Shown here: positions 32,978 to 41,745 of the stretch, piece by piece | Numbering within the stretch: the first letter of the stretch is position 1 | How the letters are laid out: each line of letters begins with the position of its first letter | Translations under genes and position numbers: made by a program | NCBI RefSeq assembly: GCF_004522105.1 | Contig: NZ_SPUJ01000002.1 | Location: forward strand, 62,001-126,000 | Origin: Nocardioides sp. 1609 | Lineage (GTDB): Bacteria; Actinomycetota; Actinomycetes; Propionibacteriales; Nocardioidaceae | Length of the DNA stretch: 64,000 nt | Reading direction: 5' to 3' | The notes under the pieces: generated by a model | Database searches by the model: none | What the model saw: only the letters and a program-made list of their open reading frames with translations | What the model was told of the DNA's origin: nothing

Positions 32978-32983
32978 AGTGTA
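32978..32983 (-). promoter_or_regulatory. -10 hexamer TACACT of the LacI-type gene
   Basis: On the minus strand TACACT lies 34 nt before ATG 32943; the operator follows directly. Confidence 0.5.
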
Positions 32984-33095
32984 ACCGCGGCGCGCCGCGG
33001 CGTGCGTCGTCCCGCCGGGTGATGGCCGCGCGGAGACCCGGTGCGGCGACGGTGCGGCGACGATCCGGCGACGGAGGGCTGTCGGTGGGCTCGTC

Positions 33096-33101
33096 TAGCG
33101 T
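33096..33101 (+). promoter_or_regulatory. -10 hexamer TAGCGT, leaderless radA start
   Basis: Seven nt separate the hexamer from ATG 33109. Confidence 0.55.
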
Positions 33102-33108
33102 TCTCGCC

Positions 33109-34542
33109 ATGCCCCGGTCCACCACGAAGCCACCCCGTCCGCAGTACCGCTGTGCCGAGTGCGGGTGGGAGACCGGCAAGTGGGTCGGTCGCTGCGGGGA
33201 GTGCCAGGCGTGGGGCTCGGTCGCCGAGGCCGGCACGCCCACGGTGCGGGCGGCCTCCGGCCCGGTCACCACCCCCGCCGTCCCGATCGGTCAGGTCCGG
33301 GTCTCGGAGTCGGCGTTCCGCGGCACCGGCGTCCCCGAGCTCGACCGGGTGCTCGGCGGCGGCCTGGTCCCGGGAGCCGCCATCCTGCTCGCCGGCGAGC
33401 CGGGCGTCGGCAAGAGCACCCTGCTGCTCGAGGTGGCCGCCCAGACCGCCCGGGAGGGTCGTCGGGTGCTCTACGTGACCGGGGAGGAGTCGGCCGGCCA
33501 GGTCCGGATGCGTGCCGACCGCACCGGCGGCGTGCACGACCAGCTCTACCTCGCCGCCGAGACCGACCTCGGCGCCGTCCTCACCCACATCGAGCAGGTG
33601 CGTCCCGACCTGGTGGTCGTCGACTCGGTGCAGACGATCGGGGCGGCCGGCATCGAGGGCGTGCCCGGGGGCGTCACCCAGGTCAAGGAGGTCTCGGCCG
33701 CGCTGGTGCGCGTCGCCAAGACCCGCGACATCGCCACCGTGCTCGTCGGCCACGTCACCAAGGACGGCGGCATCGCCGGCCCGCGCGTCCTGGAGCACCT
33801 GGTCGACGTGGTGCTGCACTTCGAGGGCGACCGCAACAGCCGGTTCCGGATGGTGCGGGCGGTGAAGAACCGGTTCGGCCCGGTCGACGAGGTCGGCTGC
33901 TTCGACCTCGGCGCCGACGGCATCACCGCCGTCGCCGACCCGACCGGGCTCTTCGTCGAGCACCTGCACGGGCGGGTCGCCGGCACCTGCGTCGCGGTCA
34001 CCATGGAAGGACGCCGGCCGCTGCTCGCCGAGGTCCAGGCCCTGGTGACGCCGTCCCCGCTCGAGCGGCCGCGGCGCACGACGTCCGGCCTCGACGGGTC
34101 GCGCATCGCGATGGTCCTGGCGGTGCTGCAGCAGCACTGCGGCATCCGGCTGCACGGGCACGACGTCTTCGCCTCCACCGTCGGCGGCGCGCGGCTCTCC
34201 GAGCCGGCCAGCGACCTCGCCGTCGCCGTGGCCCTCGCCTCGGCCACCCACCTGACCCCGCCGCCGGTCGGCGTGGTCGCGATGGGCGAGATCGGGCTGT
34301 CGGGCGAGCTGCGCCGGGTCCGCGACCTGCCGCAGCGGCTCGCCGAGGCCTCCCGGCTGGGCTTCAAGATGGCCGTCGTCCCGGCCGAGCTGCACCTGCC
34401 CGACGCCCCCAGGTCGCACCGCACCGACCGCATGGTCGAGGGCATGCGGGTCGTCGAGGTCCGCGACGTCCTCTCGGCGCTGCTGCTGCTCAACCTCACC
34501 ACGCGGTCAAAGCAGTCGTTGAGCGTGGTCGACGACGGTTAG
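33109..34542 (+). CDS. radA: DNA repair protein RadA
   Basis: 477 residues. The N-terminal C4 zinc finger is YRCAECGWETGKWVGRCGEC. The RecA-like ATPase has Walker A LAGEPGVGKSTLLLEVA and Walker B DLVVVDSVQT, and the RadA-specific KNRFG motif is in AVKNRFGPVDEVG. The C-terminal Lon-like (P-domain) has LAVAVALASATHLTPPPVGV and VVAMGEIGLSGELR. RadA drives branch migration in recombination repair. It precedes disA as in other actinobacteria and Firmicutes, where RadA restrains DisA activity. Confidence 0.97.
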   Translation: MPRSTTKPPRPQYRCAECGWETGKWVGRCGECQAWGSVAEAGTPTVRAASGPVTTPAVPIGQVRVSESAFRGTGVPELDRVLGGGLVPGAAILLAGEPGVGKSTLLLEVAAQTAREGRRVLYVTGEESAGQVRMRADRTGGVHDQLYLAAETDLGAVLTHIEQVRPDLVVVDSVQTIGAAGIEGVPGGVTQVKEVSAALVRVAKTRDIATVLVGHVTKDGGIAGPRVLEHLVDVVLHFEGDRNSRFRMVRAVKNRFGPVDEVGCFDLGADGITAVADPTGLFVEHLHGRVAGTCVAVTMEGRRPLLAEVQALVTPSPLERPRRTTSGLDGSRIAMVLAVLQQHCGIRLHGHDVFASTVGGARLSEPASDLAVAVALASATHLTPPPVGVVAMGEIGLSGELRRVRDLPQRLAEASRLGFKMAVVPAELHLPDAPRSHRTDRMVEGMRVVEVRDVLSALLLLNLTTRSKQSLSVVDDG

Positions 34543-34553
34543 GATTCGCGCGA

Positions 34554-34571
34554 GGCGTCGCTCGCGACGCC
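34554..34571. terminator. Hairpin in the radA-disA gap
   Basis: GGCGTCGC and GCGACGCC around TC, an 8-bp perfect stem 12 bp after the radA stop and 22 bp before the disA ATG. It may attenuate read-through or set the disA leader structure. Confidence 0.45.
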
Positions 34572-34592
34572 AGGACGGGTGAAGGGGTGCCG

Positions 34593-35675
34593 ATGACCGA
34601 CGCACGCAGCGACGAGCAGCTGCGGCTACGGGCGACCCTCGCCCAGACCGCCCCGGGCACGGCGCTGCGCGACGGGTTGGAGCGGATCCTGCGCGGACGC
34701 ACCGGAGCGCTCATCGTCATCGGGCACGACCGCACGGTCGAGTCGATCGCCACCGGCGGCTTCGCCCTCGACGTCCCGTTCACCGCCACCGGCCTGCGCG
34801 AGCTGGCCAAGATGGACGGCGGGATCATCGTCGACAAGGACATCACCCGGATCATCCGGGCCGCGGTCCACCTGATGCCCGACCACACCATCCCCTCCGA
34901 GGAGACCGGCACCCGGCACCGCACGGCCGACCGCGTCGCCAAGCAGACCGGCTTCCCGGTGATCTCGGTGTCGCAGTCGATGCAGATCATCGCCGCCTAC
35001 GTCGGCGCCACGCGCCACGTCCTCGAGGACTCCGGTCAGATCCTCTCCCGCGCCAACCAGGCGCTGGCCACCCTCGAGCGCTACAAGCTGCGACTCGACG
35101 AGGTCTCGAGCACCCTGTCCGCCCTGGAGATCGAGGACCTCGTCACCGTCCGCGACGTCGCCGTCGTGGCCCAGCGGCTCGAGATGGTGACCCGCATCGC
35201 CCGCGAGATCGAGGACTACGTCCTCGAGCTCGGCAGCGACGGGCGGCTGCTCTCGCTCCAGCTCGAGGAGCTGATCACGGGCGTCGACGCCGAGCGCGAG
35301 CTGGTCATCCGCGACTACGTCCCGGCCGGGCGCCGCAGCAAGAGCCCCGAGGTCCTCCTCGGCCGGCTCGAGGCGCTCTCGGCCACCGAGCTCGTCGACC
35401 CGGCCGCCGCGGCCCGCGTCCTGGGGCTCGGCACCGCTGAGCACCTCGACGGCGCCGTCGCGCCGCGCGGCTACCGCCTGCTCGCCAAGGTGCCGCGCCT
35501 GCCCGCTCCCGTCGTCGACCGTCTGGTCGACCACTTCGGCACCCTGCAGAAGCTGCTCTCCGCCGGCATCGACGACCTCCAGACCGTCGACGGCGTCGGC
35601 GAGCTCCGGGCCCGCAGCGTCCGCGAGGGTCTCTCGCGCCTCGCCGAGTCGACGATCCTCGAGCGGTACGTGTAG
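34593..35675 (+). CDS. disA: Diadenylate cyclase DisA (c-di-AMP synthase, DNA integrity scanner)
   Basis: 360 residues, normal length. The DAC domain holds KMDGGIIVDKDITRIIRAAVH (DGG motif) and EETGTRHRTADRVAKQTG (RHR motif), which join ATP into c-di-AMP. A central helical linker (about 150-290) and a C-terminal HhH domain (FGTLQKLLSAGIDDLQTVDG) bind branched DNA. In actinobacteria c-di-AMP controls osmotic balance, potassium and stress. The OpuC-type osmolyte transporter in this window is a potential target class, but no link is shown. Confidence 0.97.
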   Translation: MTDARSDEQLRLRATLAQTAPGTALRDGLERILRGRTGALIVIGHDRTVESIATGGFALDVPFTATGLRELAKMDGGIIVDKDITRIIRAAVHLMPDHTIPSEETGTRHRTADRVAKQTGFPVISVSQSMQIIAAYVGATRHVLEDSGQILSRANQALATLERYKLRLDEVSSTLSALEIEDLVTVRDVAVVAQRLEMVTRIAREIEDYVLELGSDGRLLSLQLEELITGVDAERELVIRDYVPAGRRSKSPEVLLGRLEALSATELVDPAAAARVLGLGTAEHLDGAVAPRGYRLLAKVPRLPAPVVDRLVDHFGTLQKLLSAGIDDLQTVDGVGELRARSVREGLSRLAESTILERYV

Positions 35676-35860
35676 CGGCAGGGTCGCGCTTGCTCGGCCC
35701 GACCCGCTGCACGGACCGCTGACGGTGGTCGAGCAGACCGTCGTGGAAGGGATGTCGAGACCTCGTGGGGTCACGGCGACGGGGACAGGCGACGATCAGC
35801 CGCGGTCCTTAGGCACGCGCTGCGGTCGGGCTCCGTCGGCGCTCGCCGGGGCTCGCTTGC
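35676..35860. other. Intergenic stretch with degenerate actinobacterial repeat-like text
   Basis: The 185-bp gap between disA and the convergent gene contains GGTGGTCGAGCAG (35724-35736) and TGTCGAGACCTC (35753-35764), similar to interspersed 'GGTCGAG...TCGAGACC' dyads common in Nocardioides-type genomes. It ends with GAGCGAGCC-like text. No gene is visible. Confidence 0.4.
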
Positions 35861-36703
35861 TCAGCCTCGGGAGCGGTCGCGGTCCTTGCCCTTGCCCTTG
35901 CCGCCCTTGTTCTTGCCGCCCTTGTCCTTCTTCTTCTCGCCCTTGCCCGGCTCGTCGACCCCCGGCACCGCGGGCCCGACCGGCCCGTCCGCGACCGCCA
36001 CGTCGGCCGGGTCGGTCAGCGCGAAGGTGACGGGATCGGCGGGCTCGGCACCGTAGGCGGCCACCTGGACGTCGTACTCGGCCGGCTCGGCCCAGGGCTG
36101 GCCCGAGGGACACTCGGGCGTCGACATCCGGCCGTTCCAGGTCAGGTCGAAGGTGGCGGTGGAGTCGCGGCGCACGACGACCTCGGCCGTCGGCACCATC
36201 CGCGGGCACTCACGACTCGACCACACCTCGTCGCCGCCGTCGTCGAGGATCGTGACGGCCAGGCTGTCGCTGCTCAGGCGCCAGGTGCACGCCTCGGCCA
36301 CGAGCGTCTCCAGGCTCAGCCGGATGGTCGTGGAGCGTCGGGCGACCGCGCCCGGGACCGACGGCGTGACCTGGACGTCGGCGTCGACGCAGTCACCGTC
36401 GGGCTCGGGCGGCGCCGGCTCGGCCGCGGGCTCGGTCGCGGGCGTGTACCCGCTGTCGGGCACGGGCGTCGTCGTCGGCTGCGGGGCGCCGGACCGGTTC
36501 TTGCGGCCCTTGCCCTTCCTGCCGGTGGGCGCGTCGGTCGGCTGGCCGCTCGCCTGCACCGCGGCGTCCCGGGCCGGTGGCGGCGAGTCGTCACCGCGCA
36601 CCAGGTTGACGACGACCAGCACCAGCGCGAGGACGGTCCCGAGGACGAGCGCGCGGCGTCGCCAGTACACCGCAGGGGGCAACGGTCCGCGCGTCGTGGG
36701 CAT
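35861..36703 (-). CDS. Predicted membrane-anchored protein with Lys/Gly-rich tail
   Basis: 280 residues from ATG 36703. An N-terminal TM (RRRALVLGTVLALVLVVVNLV, about 15-35) is followed by a Pro/Thr linker, then a beta-rich domain with three paired Cys (DGDCVDADVQVTPSVPG, ACTWRLSSDSLAVTI, SSRECPRM, STPECPSGQPW). It resembles extracytoplasmic DUF4232-type domains. The C-terminus is a run of Lys/Gly (GEKKKDKGGKNKGGKGKGKD). That basic tail may bind the anionic cell wall or nucleic acid. It is divergent from mutY and convergent with disA. Function unknown. Confidence 0.72.
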   Translation of the reverse strand: MPTTRGPLPPAVYWRRRALVLGTVLALVLVVVNLVRGDDSPPPARDAAVQASGQPTDAPTGRKGKGRKNRSGAPQPTTTPVPDSGYTPATEPAAEPAPPEPDGDCVDADVQVTPSVPGAVARRSTTIRLSLETLVAEACTWRLSSDSLAVTILDDGGDEVWSSRECPRMVPTAEVVVRRDSTATFDLTWNGRMSTPECPSGQPWAEPAEYDVQVAAYGAEPADPVTFALTDPADVAVADGPVGPAVPGVDEPGKGEKKKDKGGKNKGGKGKGKDRDRSRG

Positions 36704-36806
36704 GGCCACGAACGCTAGCCACCTCGGCGGCCCGATCGACGACGCCACACCGACCTCACCCGCCCCAACCGCATCGGGCCGCCGCCGGACGGGCACCGCC
36801 GGCCGC

Positions 36807-36812
36807 CACAAT
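36807..36812 (+). promoter_or_regulatory. -10 hexamer CACAAT, leaderless mutY start
   Basis: Six nt separate the hexamer from GTG 36819. Confidence 0.5.
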
Positions 36813-36818
36813 GGTCGG

Positions 36819-37691
36819 GTGCCCGAGTCCGACCTCCACCCGCCGGTCCTGAGGTGGTACGCCGAGCACGCCCGCGACCTGCCGTGGCGGCGCCCGGAGG
36901 CCTCGCCGTGGTCGGTGATGGTCTCCGAGCTGATGCTGCAGCAGACGCCGGTGAACCGGGTGCTGCCGGTGCACGAGGCCTGGATGGAGCGGTGGCCCAC
37001 CCCGGCCGACCTCGCCGCGTCGAGCACCGGCGACGCGGTCCGGGCCTGGGGCCGGCTCGGCTACCCGCGCCGCGCCCTGCGGCTGCACGCGGCGGCCGCC
37101 GCGATCACCGAGCGGCACGACGGCGTCGTCCCGGCCGAGTACGCCGACCTGGTCGCGCTGCCGGGCGTCGGCGACTACACCGCGTCGGCCATCGCGAGCT
37201 TCGCCCACGGCCGGCGCCACGTCGTCCTCGACACCAACGTGCGGCGCGTGCTGGCCCGCGCGGTCGGCGGGGTCGAGTTCCCCGGCGCCTCGGTGACTCG
37301 CGCGGAGCGGGACGTCGCGACCGGGCTGCTCCCGGACGACGAGGCGACCGCGGCGACCTGGGCGGTGGCGACGATGGAGCTGGGCGCGCTGGTCTGCACC
37401 GCGGCGAACCCGCGGTGCGCGGCCTGCCCGGTCGCCGACCGGTGCGCGTGGCTCGCGGCCGGCCGCCCGGCGTACGACGGCCCGCCCCGCAAGGTGCAGG
37501 CCTGGGCCGGCACCGACCGGCAGTGCCGGGGGCGCCTGCTCGCCGTGCTCCGGGACGCCGACGGGTCGGTGCACCGCAGCGCGCTCGAGGCCACCTGGCC
37601 CGACGTGGCCCAGCGTGAGCGCTGCCTGGCCTCCCTGCTCGACGACGCCCTCGTCGCCCGTACCGGTCCGGACACCTACGCCCTGCCCTGA
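36819..37691 (+). CDS. mutY: A/G-specific adenine DNA glycosylase (short, no NUDIX-like domain seen)
   Basis: 290 residues from GTG 36819. HhH-GPD signature VSELMLQQTPVNRVLPV, hairpin LPGVGDYTASAIASFAHGR, and catalytic Asp in VVLDTNVRRVL. The 4Fe-4S cluster loop is CTAANPRCAACPVADRC (C-x6-C-x2-C-x5-C). The enzyme removes adenine opposite 8-oxoguanine. The C-terminal segment after the cluster is only about 75 residues, whereas MutY with a complete 8-oxoG-recognition domain is usually longer. This short form is common in actinobacteria. Confidence 0.93.
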   Translation: MPESDLHPPVLRWYAEHARDLPWRRPEASPWSVMVSELMLQQTPVNRVLPVHEAWMERWPTPADLAASSTGDAVRAWGRLGYPRRALRLHAAAAAITERHDGVVPAEYADLVALPGVGDYTASAIASFAHGRRHVVLDTNVRRVLARAVGGVEFPGASVTRAERDVATGLLPDDEATAATWAVATMELGALVCTAANPRCAACPVADRCAWLAAGRPAYDGPPRKVQAWAGTDRQCRGRLLAVLRDADGSVHRSALEATWPDVAQRERCLASLLDDALVARTGPDTYALP

Positions 37692-37697
37692 GACGAC

Positions 37698-37729
37698 GCC
37701 GACCCGTCACTGATCAGTGACGGGTCGGC
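37698..37729. terminator. Perfect 32-bp palindrome between mutY and clpC
   Basis: Left arm GCCGACCCGTCACTGA, right arm TCAGTGACGGGTCGGC, with no spacer. It lies in the 51-bp gap between convergent genes and is the obvious bidirectional terminator. Confidence 0.85.
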
Positions 37730-37742
37730 GGTGGGGCTGGGA

Positions 37743-40340
37743 TCAGAGGGCGCCGGCTGCGCCGCCCTCGGTCTCGGCCGGAGGGGACTTCTTGATGTCG
37801 ACGGGGCCGTCCTCGCTGACGGGGGTCTCCCCCGCGCCGACCTCGACGGTCTCGAACGGCGGCAGGTCGGGCATCTCGCCCATCTTCTGCCCGGCGAAGG
37901 TGAACTTCGCCGTCGGGCCCTCGCCCTCCACGTCGACCAGCACGATCTGACCGGGGCCGACCTCGCCGAAGAGCATCTTCTCGGCCATCGTGTCCTCGAT
38001 CTCGCGCTGGACCGTGCGCCGCAGCGGACGGGCACCGAGCACGGGGTCGAAGCCCCGCTCGGCCAGCAGGTCCTTGGCGGCCTGCGTGAGCTCGATCCGC
38101 ATGTCGCGGTCGCGCATCCGCAGCTCGACGGAGGCGATCATGTTGTCGACCATCTGGACGATCTGCTCGCGGCTGAGCGGCGGGAAGACGACGATCTCGT
38201 CGACACGGTTGAGGAACTCGGGCCGGAAGTGCTGCTTGAGCTCGTCCTGGACCTTCGCCTTCATCCGCTCGTAGGAGCCGGCCGCGTCACCGGCCTGGTT
38301 GAACCCGAGGTGGACCGACTTGTTGATGTCGCGGGTACCGAGGTTGGTGGTCATGATGATGACGGTGTTCTTGAAGTCGACCACCCGGCCCTGCGAGTCG
38401 GTCAGGCGACCTTCCTCGAGGATCTGCAACAGGCTGTTGAAGATGTCGGGGTGGGCCTTCTCGACCTCGTCGAAGAGGACCACGGAGAACGGCTTGCGCC
38501 GCACCTTCTCGGTGAGCTGCCCGCCCTCCTCGTAGCCGACGTAGCCCGGAGGCGAGCCGAAGAGCCGCGAGACGGTGTGCTTCTCGGAGAACTCCGACAT
38601 GTCGAGCTGGATGAGCGAGTCCTCGTCGCCGAACAGGAAGTCGGCGAGCGTCTTGGACAGCCACGTCTTGCCGACACCCGAGGGTCCGGCGAAGATGAAC
38701 GAGCCGCCGGGGCGCTTCGGGTCCTTGAGCCCGGCACGGGTGCGCCGGATCGCCCGCGAGATCGCCTTGACGGCCTCGTCCTGGCCGATGACGCGCTTGT
38801 GCAGCTCGTCCTCCATGTTGAGCAGCCGGGTCGACTCCTCCTCGGAGAGCTTCACGATCGGGATGCCGGTGGCGACGGCGAGGACCTCGGCGATGAGCTC
38901 CTCGTCGACCTCGGCCACCTCGTCCATGTCGCCGGCACGCCACTGCTTCTCGCGCTCGGACTTGCGCAGCATGAGCTGCTTCTCCTCGTCGCGGAGCCGG
39001 GCGGCGGCCTCGAAGTCCTGGCCGTCGATGGCGCCCTCCTTGCGGGAGCGGACGTCGGCGATCTTGTCGTCGTACTCGCGCAGGTCGGCGGGCGCCGTCA
39101 TCCGGCGGATCCGCAGCCGCGAGCCGGCCTCGTCGATGAGGTCGATGGCCTTGTCGGGCAGGAACCGGTCGGAGATGTAGCGGTCGGCCAGCGTCGCGGC
39201 GCTGACGAGCGCCTGGTCGGTGATCGTCACCCGGTGGTGCGCCTCGTAGCGGTCGCGCAGGCCCTTGAGCATCTCGATCGTGTGGGCGATCGACGGCTCG
39301 GCGACCTGGATCGGCTGGAAGCGGCGCTCGAGCGCGGCGTCCTTCTCGAGGTACTTGCGGTACTCGTCGAGGGTGGTCGCGCCGATCGTCTGCAGCTCGC
39401 CGCGGGCCAGCATCGGCTTGAGGATGCTGGCGGCGTCGATCGCACCCTCGGCCGCACCGGCGCCGACGAGGGTGTGGATCTCGTCGATGAACAGCACGAT
39501 GTCACCGCGGGTGCGGATCTCCTTGAGCACCTTCTTCAGGCGCTCCTCGAAGTCACCGCGGTAGCGGCTGCCGGCCACGAGCGCGCCGAGGTCGAGGGTG
39601 TAGATCTGCTTGTCCTTGAGCGTCTCGGGCACGTTGCCGCGGACGATGTCCTGGGCGAGACCCTCGACGATGGTCGTCTTGCCGACGCCGGGCTCACCGA
39701 TCAGGACGGGGTTGTTCTTCGTGCGCCGCGACAGGATCTGCATGACGCGCTCGATCTCGGTCTCGCGACCGATGACCGGGTCGAGCTTGCTCTCGCGGGC
39801 GTCCTGGGTCAGGTTGCGCCCGAACTGGTCGAGCACCAGGGACGACGACGGCGCGTCGCCGCCACCGGACTGGGCGGCCGCCGCGGCGGTCGACTCCTTG
39901 CCCTGGAAGCCGGAGAGCAGCTGGATGACCTGCTGGCGGACGCGGTTGAGGTCGGCGCCGAGCTTCTGGAGCACCTGGGCGGCGACACCCTCGCCCTCGC
40001 GGATCAGGCCGAGCAGGATGTGCTCGGTGCCGATGTAGGAGTGGCCGAGCTGCAGCGCCTCGCGCAGGGACAGCTCGAGCACCTTCTTGGCGCGCGGGGT
40101 GAAGGGGATGTGGCCGCTGGGCGCCTGCTGGCCCTGGCCGATGATCTCCTCGACCTGCGCACGCACTGCCTCCAGGGAGATGTCGAGGCTCTCGAGGGCC
40201 TTGGCCGCGACACCCTCGCCCTCGTGGATCAGCCCGAGCAGGATGTGCTCCGTGCCGATGTAGTTGTGGGAGAGCATGCGGGCCTCTTCCTGGGCCAGCA
40301 CGACCACCCGGCGAGCTCGGTCTGTGAACCGCTCGAACAT
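37743..40340 (-). CDS. clpC: ATP-dependent Clp protease ATP-binding subunit ClpC
   Basis: 865 residues from ATG 40340; the ATG at 40346 is only 2 nt from the AGGAG, so 40340 has better spacing. It contains two Clp-N repeats ([40 protein letters not shown]), AAA-1 with [14 protein letters not shown], the UVR/M-domain region (about 425-465), and AAA-2 with [20 protein letters not shown]. The ClpP-contact loop lies within the AAA-2 domain. The unfoldase feeds substrates to ClpP. A SigH/SigR-like promoter upstream suggests thiol-stress or heat control. Confidence 0.98.
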   Translation of the reverse strand: MFERFTDRARRVVVLAQEEARMLSHNYIGTEHILLGLIHEGEGVAAKALESLDISLEAVRAQVEEIIGQGQQAPSGHIPFTPRAKKVLELSLREALQLGHSYIGTEHILLGLIREGEGVAAQVLQKLGADLNRVRQQVIQLLSGFQGKESTAAAAAQSGGGDAPSSSLVLDQFGRNLTQDARESKLDPVIGRETEIERVMQILSRRTKNNPVLIGEPGVGKTTIVEGLAQDIVRGNVPETLKDKQIYTLDLGALVAGSRYRGDFEERLKKVLKEIRTRGDIVLFIDEIHTLVGAGAAEGAIDAASILKPMLARGELQTIGATTLDEYRKYLEKDAALERRFQPIQVAEPSIAHTIEMLKGLRDRYEAHHRVTITDQALVSAATLADRYISDRFLPDKAIDLIDEAGSRLRIRRMTAPADLREYDDKIADVRSRKEGAIDGQDFEAAARLRDEEKQLMLRKSEREKQWRAGDMDEVAEVDEELIAEVLAVATGIPIVKLSEEESTRLLNMEDELHKRVIGQDEAVKAISRAIRRTRAGLKDPKRPGGSFIFAGPSGVGKTWLSKTLADFLFGDEDSLIQLDMSEFSEKHTVSRLFGSPPGYVGYEEGGQLTEKVRRKPFSVVLFDEVEKAHPDIFNSLLQILEEGRLTDSQGRVVDFKNTVIIMTTNLGTRDINKSVHLGFNQAGDAAGSYERMKAKVQDELKQHFRPEFLNRVDEIVVFPPLSREQIVQMVDNMIASVELRMRDRDMRIELTQAAKDLLAERGFDPVLGARPLRRTVQREIEDTMAEKMLFGEVGPGQIVLVDVEGEGPTAKFTFAGQKMGEMPDLPPFETVEVGAGETPVSEDGPVDIKKSPPAETEGGAAGAL

Positions 40341-40406
40341 GCGCATCGCTCCTCAAGTACGTGGGTCCCGCCCGCTCCTGGGTGGAGGGAGAGGTACGGG
40401 TGTTCT

Positions 40407-40432
40407 AACCCCACTCCCAGCCTACGCGTTCC
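40407..40432 (-). promoter_or_regulatory. SigR/SigH-type promoter of clpC (GGAAC-N18-GTT)
   Basis: Read on the minus strand, GGAAC (40432-40428), exactly 18 nt, then GTT (40409-40407), about 67 nt before the clpC start. The known consensus for thiol-stress sigma factors SigR/SigH is GGAAT-N18-19-GTT. A TAGGCT hexamer (40424-40419) also lies within the spacer and could serve the housekeeping sigma factor. Confidence 0.6.
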
Positions 40433-40568
40433 CTCTCACCCCGAAAGCCCGTCCGCTCTCAGCGAACAACCGACAGCGGTCGAGGGAGGAGCACCCGGCG
40501 CGGGCCGCTCGGCTCCGCGGACGGGGCCGGCGCCTGCGCCGCCCGTGCAGCTGCTCGTCGGGCCGCCG

Positions 40569-40901
40569 TCAGTTGGCGGCGTCGAAGGCCTCGCGCACGG
40601 CGCCGGGGATGCGGCCCCGCTCGGGGACGTCGAAGCCGTTCGAGCGGGCCCAGTCGCGGACCTCGGCGGCGCTGGCGCCCCCGGTCTCGGCCGGGGCCGA
40701 GGACCTGCGTGCGCCACGCCGGGAGCCGGCGACCTTGCGGGCGTTGCCGACGTAGCCCGCGAGCGCCTCGCGCAGCTCCTGGGCGTGGTCGTCGTTGAGG
40801 TCGATCTCGTAGCTCGCACCGTCGAGCCCGAACGTCACCGTCTCGGTGGCCTCGGAACCGTCGATGTCGTCGACGAGAATGATGTTGACCTTCTGTGCCA
40901 T
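40569..40901 (-). CDS. lsr2: Lsr2 nucleoid-associated protein
   Basis: 110 residues. The N-terminal oligomerisation domain is MAQKVNIILVDDIDGSEATE through YEIDLNDDHAQELREAL, and the C-terminal AT-hook-like DNA-binding domain is VRDWARSNGFDVPERGRIP with the RGR core. Lsr2 bridges and silences AT-rich DNA. It has an AAGGA ribosome site 8 nt before ATG 40901, and a relatively AT-rich region upstream (40905-41060) that could be a target for its own silencing. As in mycobacteria it lies directly upstream of clpC, though lysS is absent here. Confidence 0.97.
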   Translation of the reverse strand: MAQKVNIILVDDIDGSEATETVTFGLDGASYEIDLNDDHAQELREALAGYVGNARKVAGSRRGARRSSAPAETGGASAAEVRDWARSNGFDVPERGRIPGAVREAFDAAN

Positions 40902-40959
40902 TTCGAATTCCTTGTCGGACGGCCCGAGAATGCGGAGACCTATTCGGTCGGGATAATCA

Positions 40960-41745
40960 CTATGGCACAGCCGGGGAGTTCCGCCGAAATACCATCTCCA
41001 AGCCGATGTGGGTCAGCCACGGGTCGTGGTGGGTGAAACAACTACATTCATCGCGCACCAGGTCGGCGAGATAACCGGTCGAGATGACGGCGACGTCCTC
41101 GGCGGCGGTATCGAGGTCGGCGAGCATGCGCTCGACGATCCCCTCGACCTGCGCGGCGGTGCCGAACACCACCCCCGACTGCAGCGCCTCGACGGTGTTG
41201 CGGGCGATCACGGAGCGCGGCCGCACGATCTCGACCTGCCGCAGCTGCGCGCCCCGACGCCCGAGCGCCTCGAGCGAGAGCTCGATCCCGGGCGTGATCG
41301 CGCCGCCGACGTACTGGCCGTGCGCGTTCACCACGTCGAAGGTGGTGGCGGTGCCGCCGAAGTCGACCACGATCGCCGGGGAGCCGTACAACGTGAGCGC
41401 CGCGAGGGAATTCACGATGCGGTCGGTACCGACCTCGCGCGGATTGTCGGTGAGCACGGGAAGACCGGTCCGGACACCCGGTTCGACGACGACCTGGGTG
41501 ACGTCGGAGAAATGCCGCGCCAGCATCTCGCGCGCCGATTGCGTCACCGCCGGGACGGTCGAGCACACGGCCACGCCGTCGACCTCGGGGAGGTGGCGCC
41601 CGACCAGGCCCCGCAGCAGCACCGCCCACTCGTCGGCGGTGCGGTGCAGGTCGGTGGAGACGCGCCAGTCGTGCGACACGACGCCGTCCTGCACCAGCGC
41701 GAGCGCCGTGTGGGCGTTGCCGACGTCGATCGCGAGCAGGGGCAT
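40960..41745 (-). CDS. coaX: Type III pantothenate kinase
   Basis: 261 residues from ATG 41745 (GTG 41748 also in frame). The ASKHA motif is LLAIDVGNAHTALAL, and the pantothenate-binding/dimer signature is GTDRIVNSLAALTLYG and VVDFGGTATTFDVVNAHGQYVGGAITPG. It phosphorylates pantothenate in the first step of CoA synthesis. Its start overlaps the nadC stop (TGATG). Wobble positions include more A and T than in neighbours (for example around 41400-41530), a slight compositional difference. Confidence 0.96.
   Translation of the reverse strand: MPLLAIDVGNAHTALALVQDGVVSHDWRVSTDLHRTADEWAVLLRGLVGRHLPEVDGVAVCSTVPAVTQSAREMLARHFSDVTQVVVEPGVRTGLPVLTDNPREVGTDRIVNSLAALTLYGSPAIVVDFGGTATTFDVVNAHGQYVGGAITPGIELSLEALGRRGAQLRQVEIVRPRSVIARNTVEALQSGVVFGTAAQVEGIVERMLADLDTAAEDVAVISTGYLADLVRDECSCFTHHDPWLTHIGLEMVFRRNSPAVP

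Noticed and set aside
37731..41036. 1101-codon open frame on the plus strand over clpC, lsr2 and coaX
   Set aside because: Spans three genuine opposite-strand genes and their intergenic regions. Its composition is Leu/Asp/Val/Gly-rich without motifs.
40960..41745. coaX as horizontally acquired
   Set aside because: Its wobble positions are only slightly more AT-rich than neighbours, gene overlaps are tight and order is conserved.
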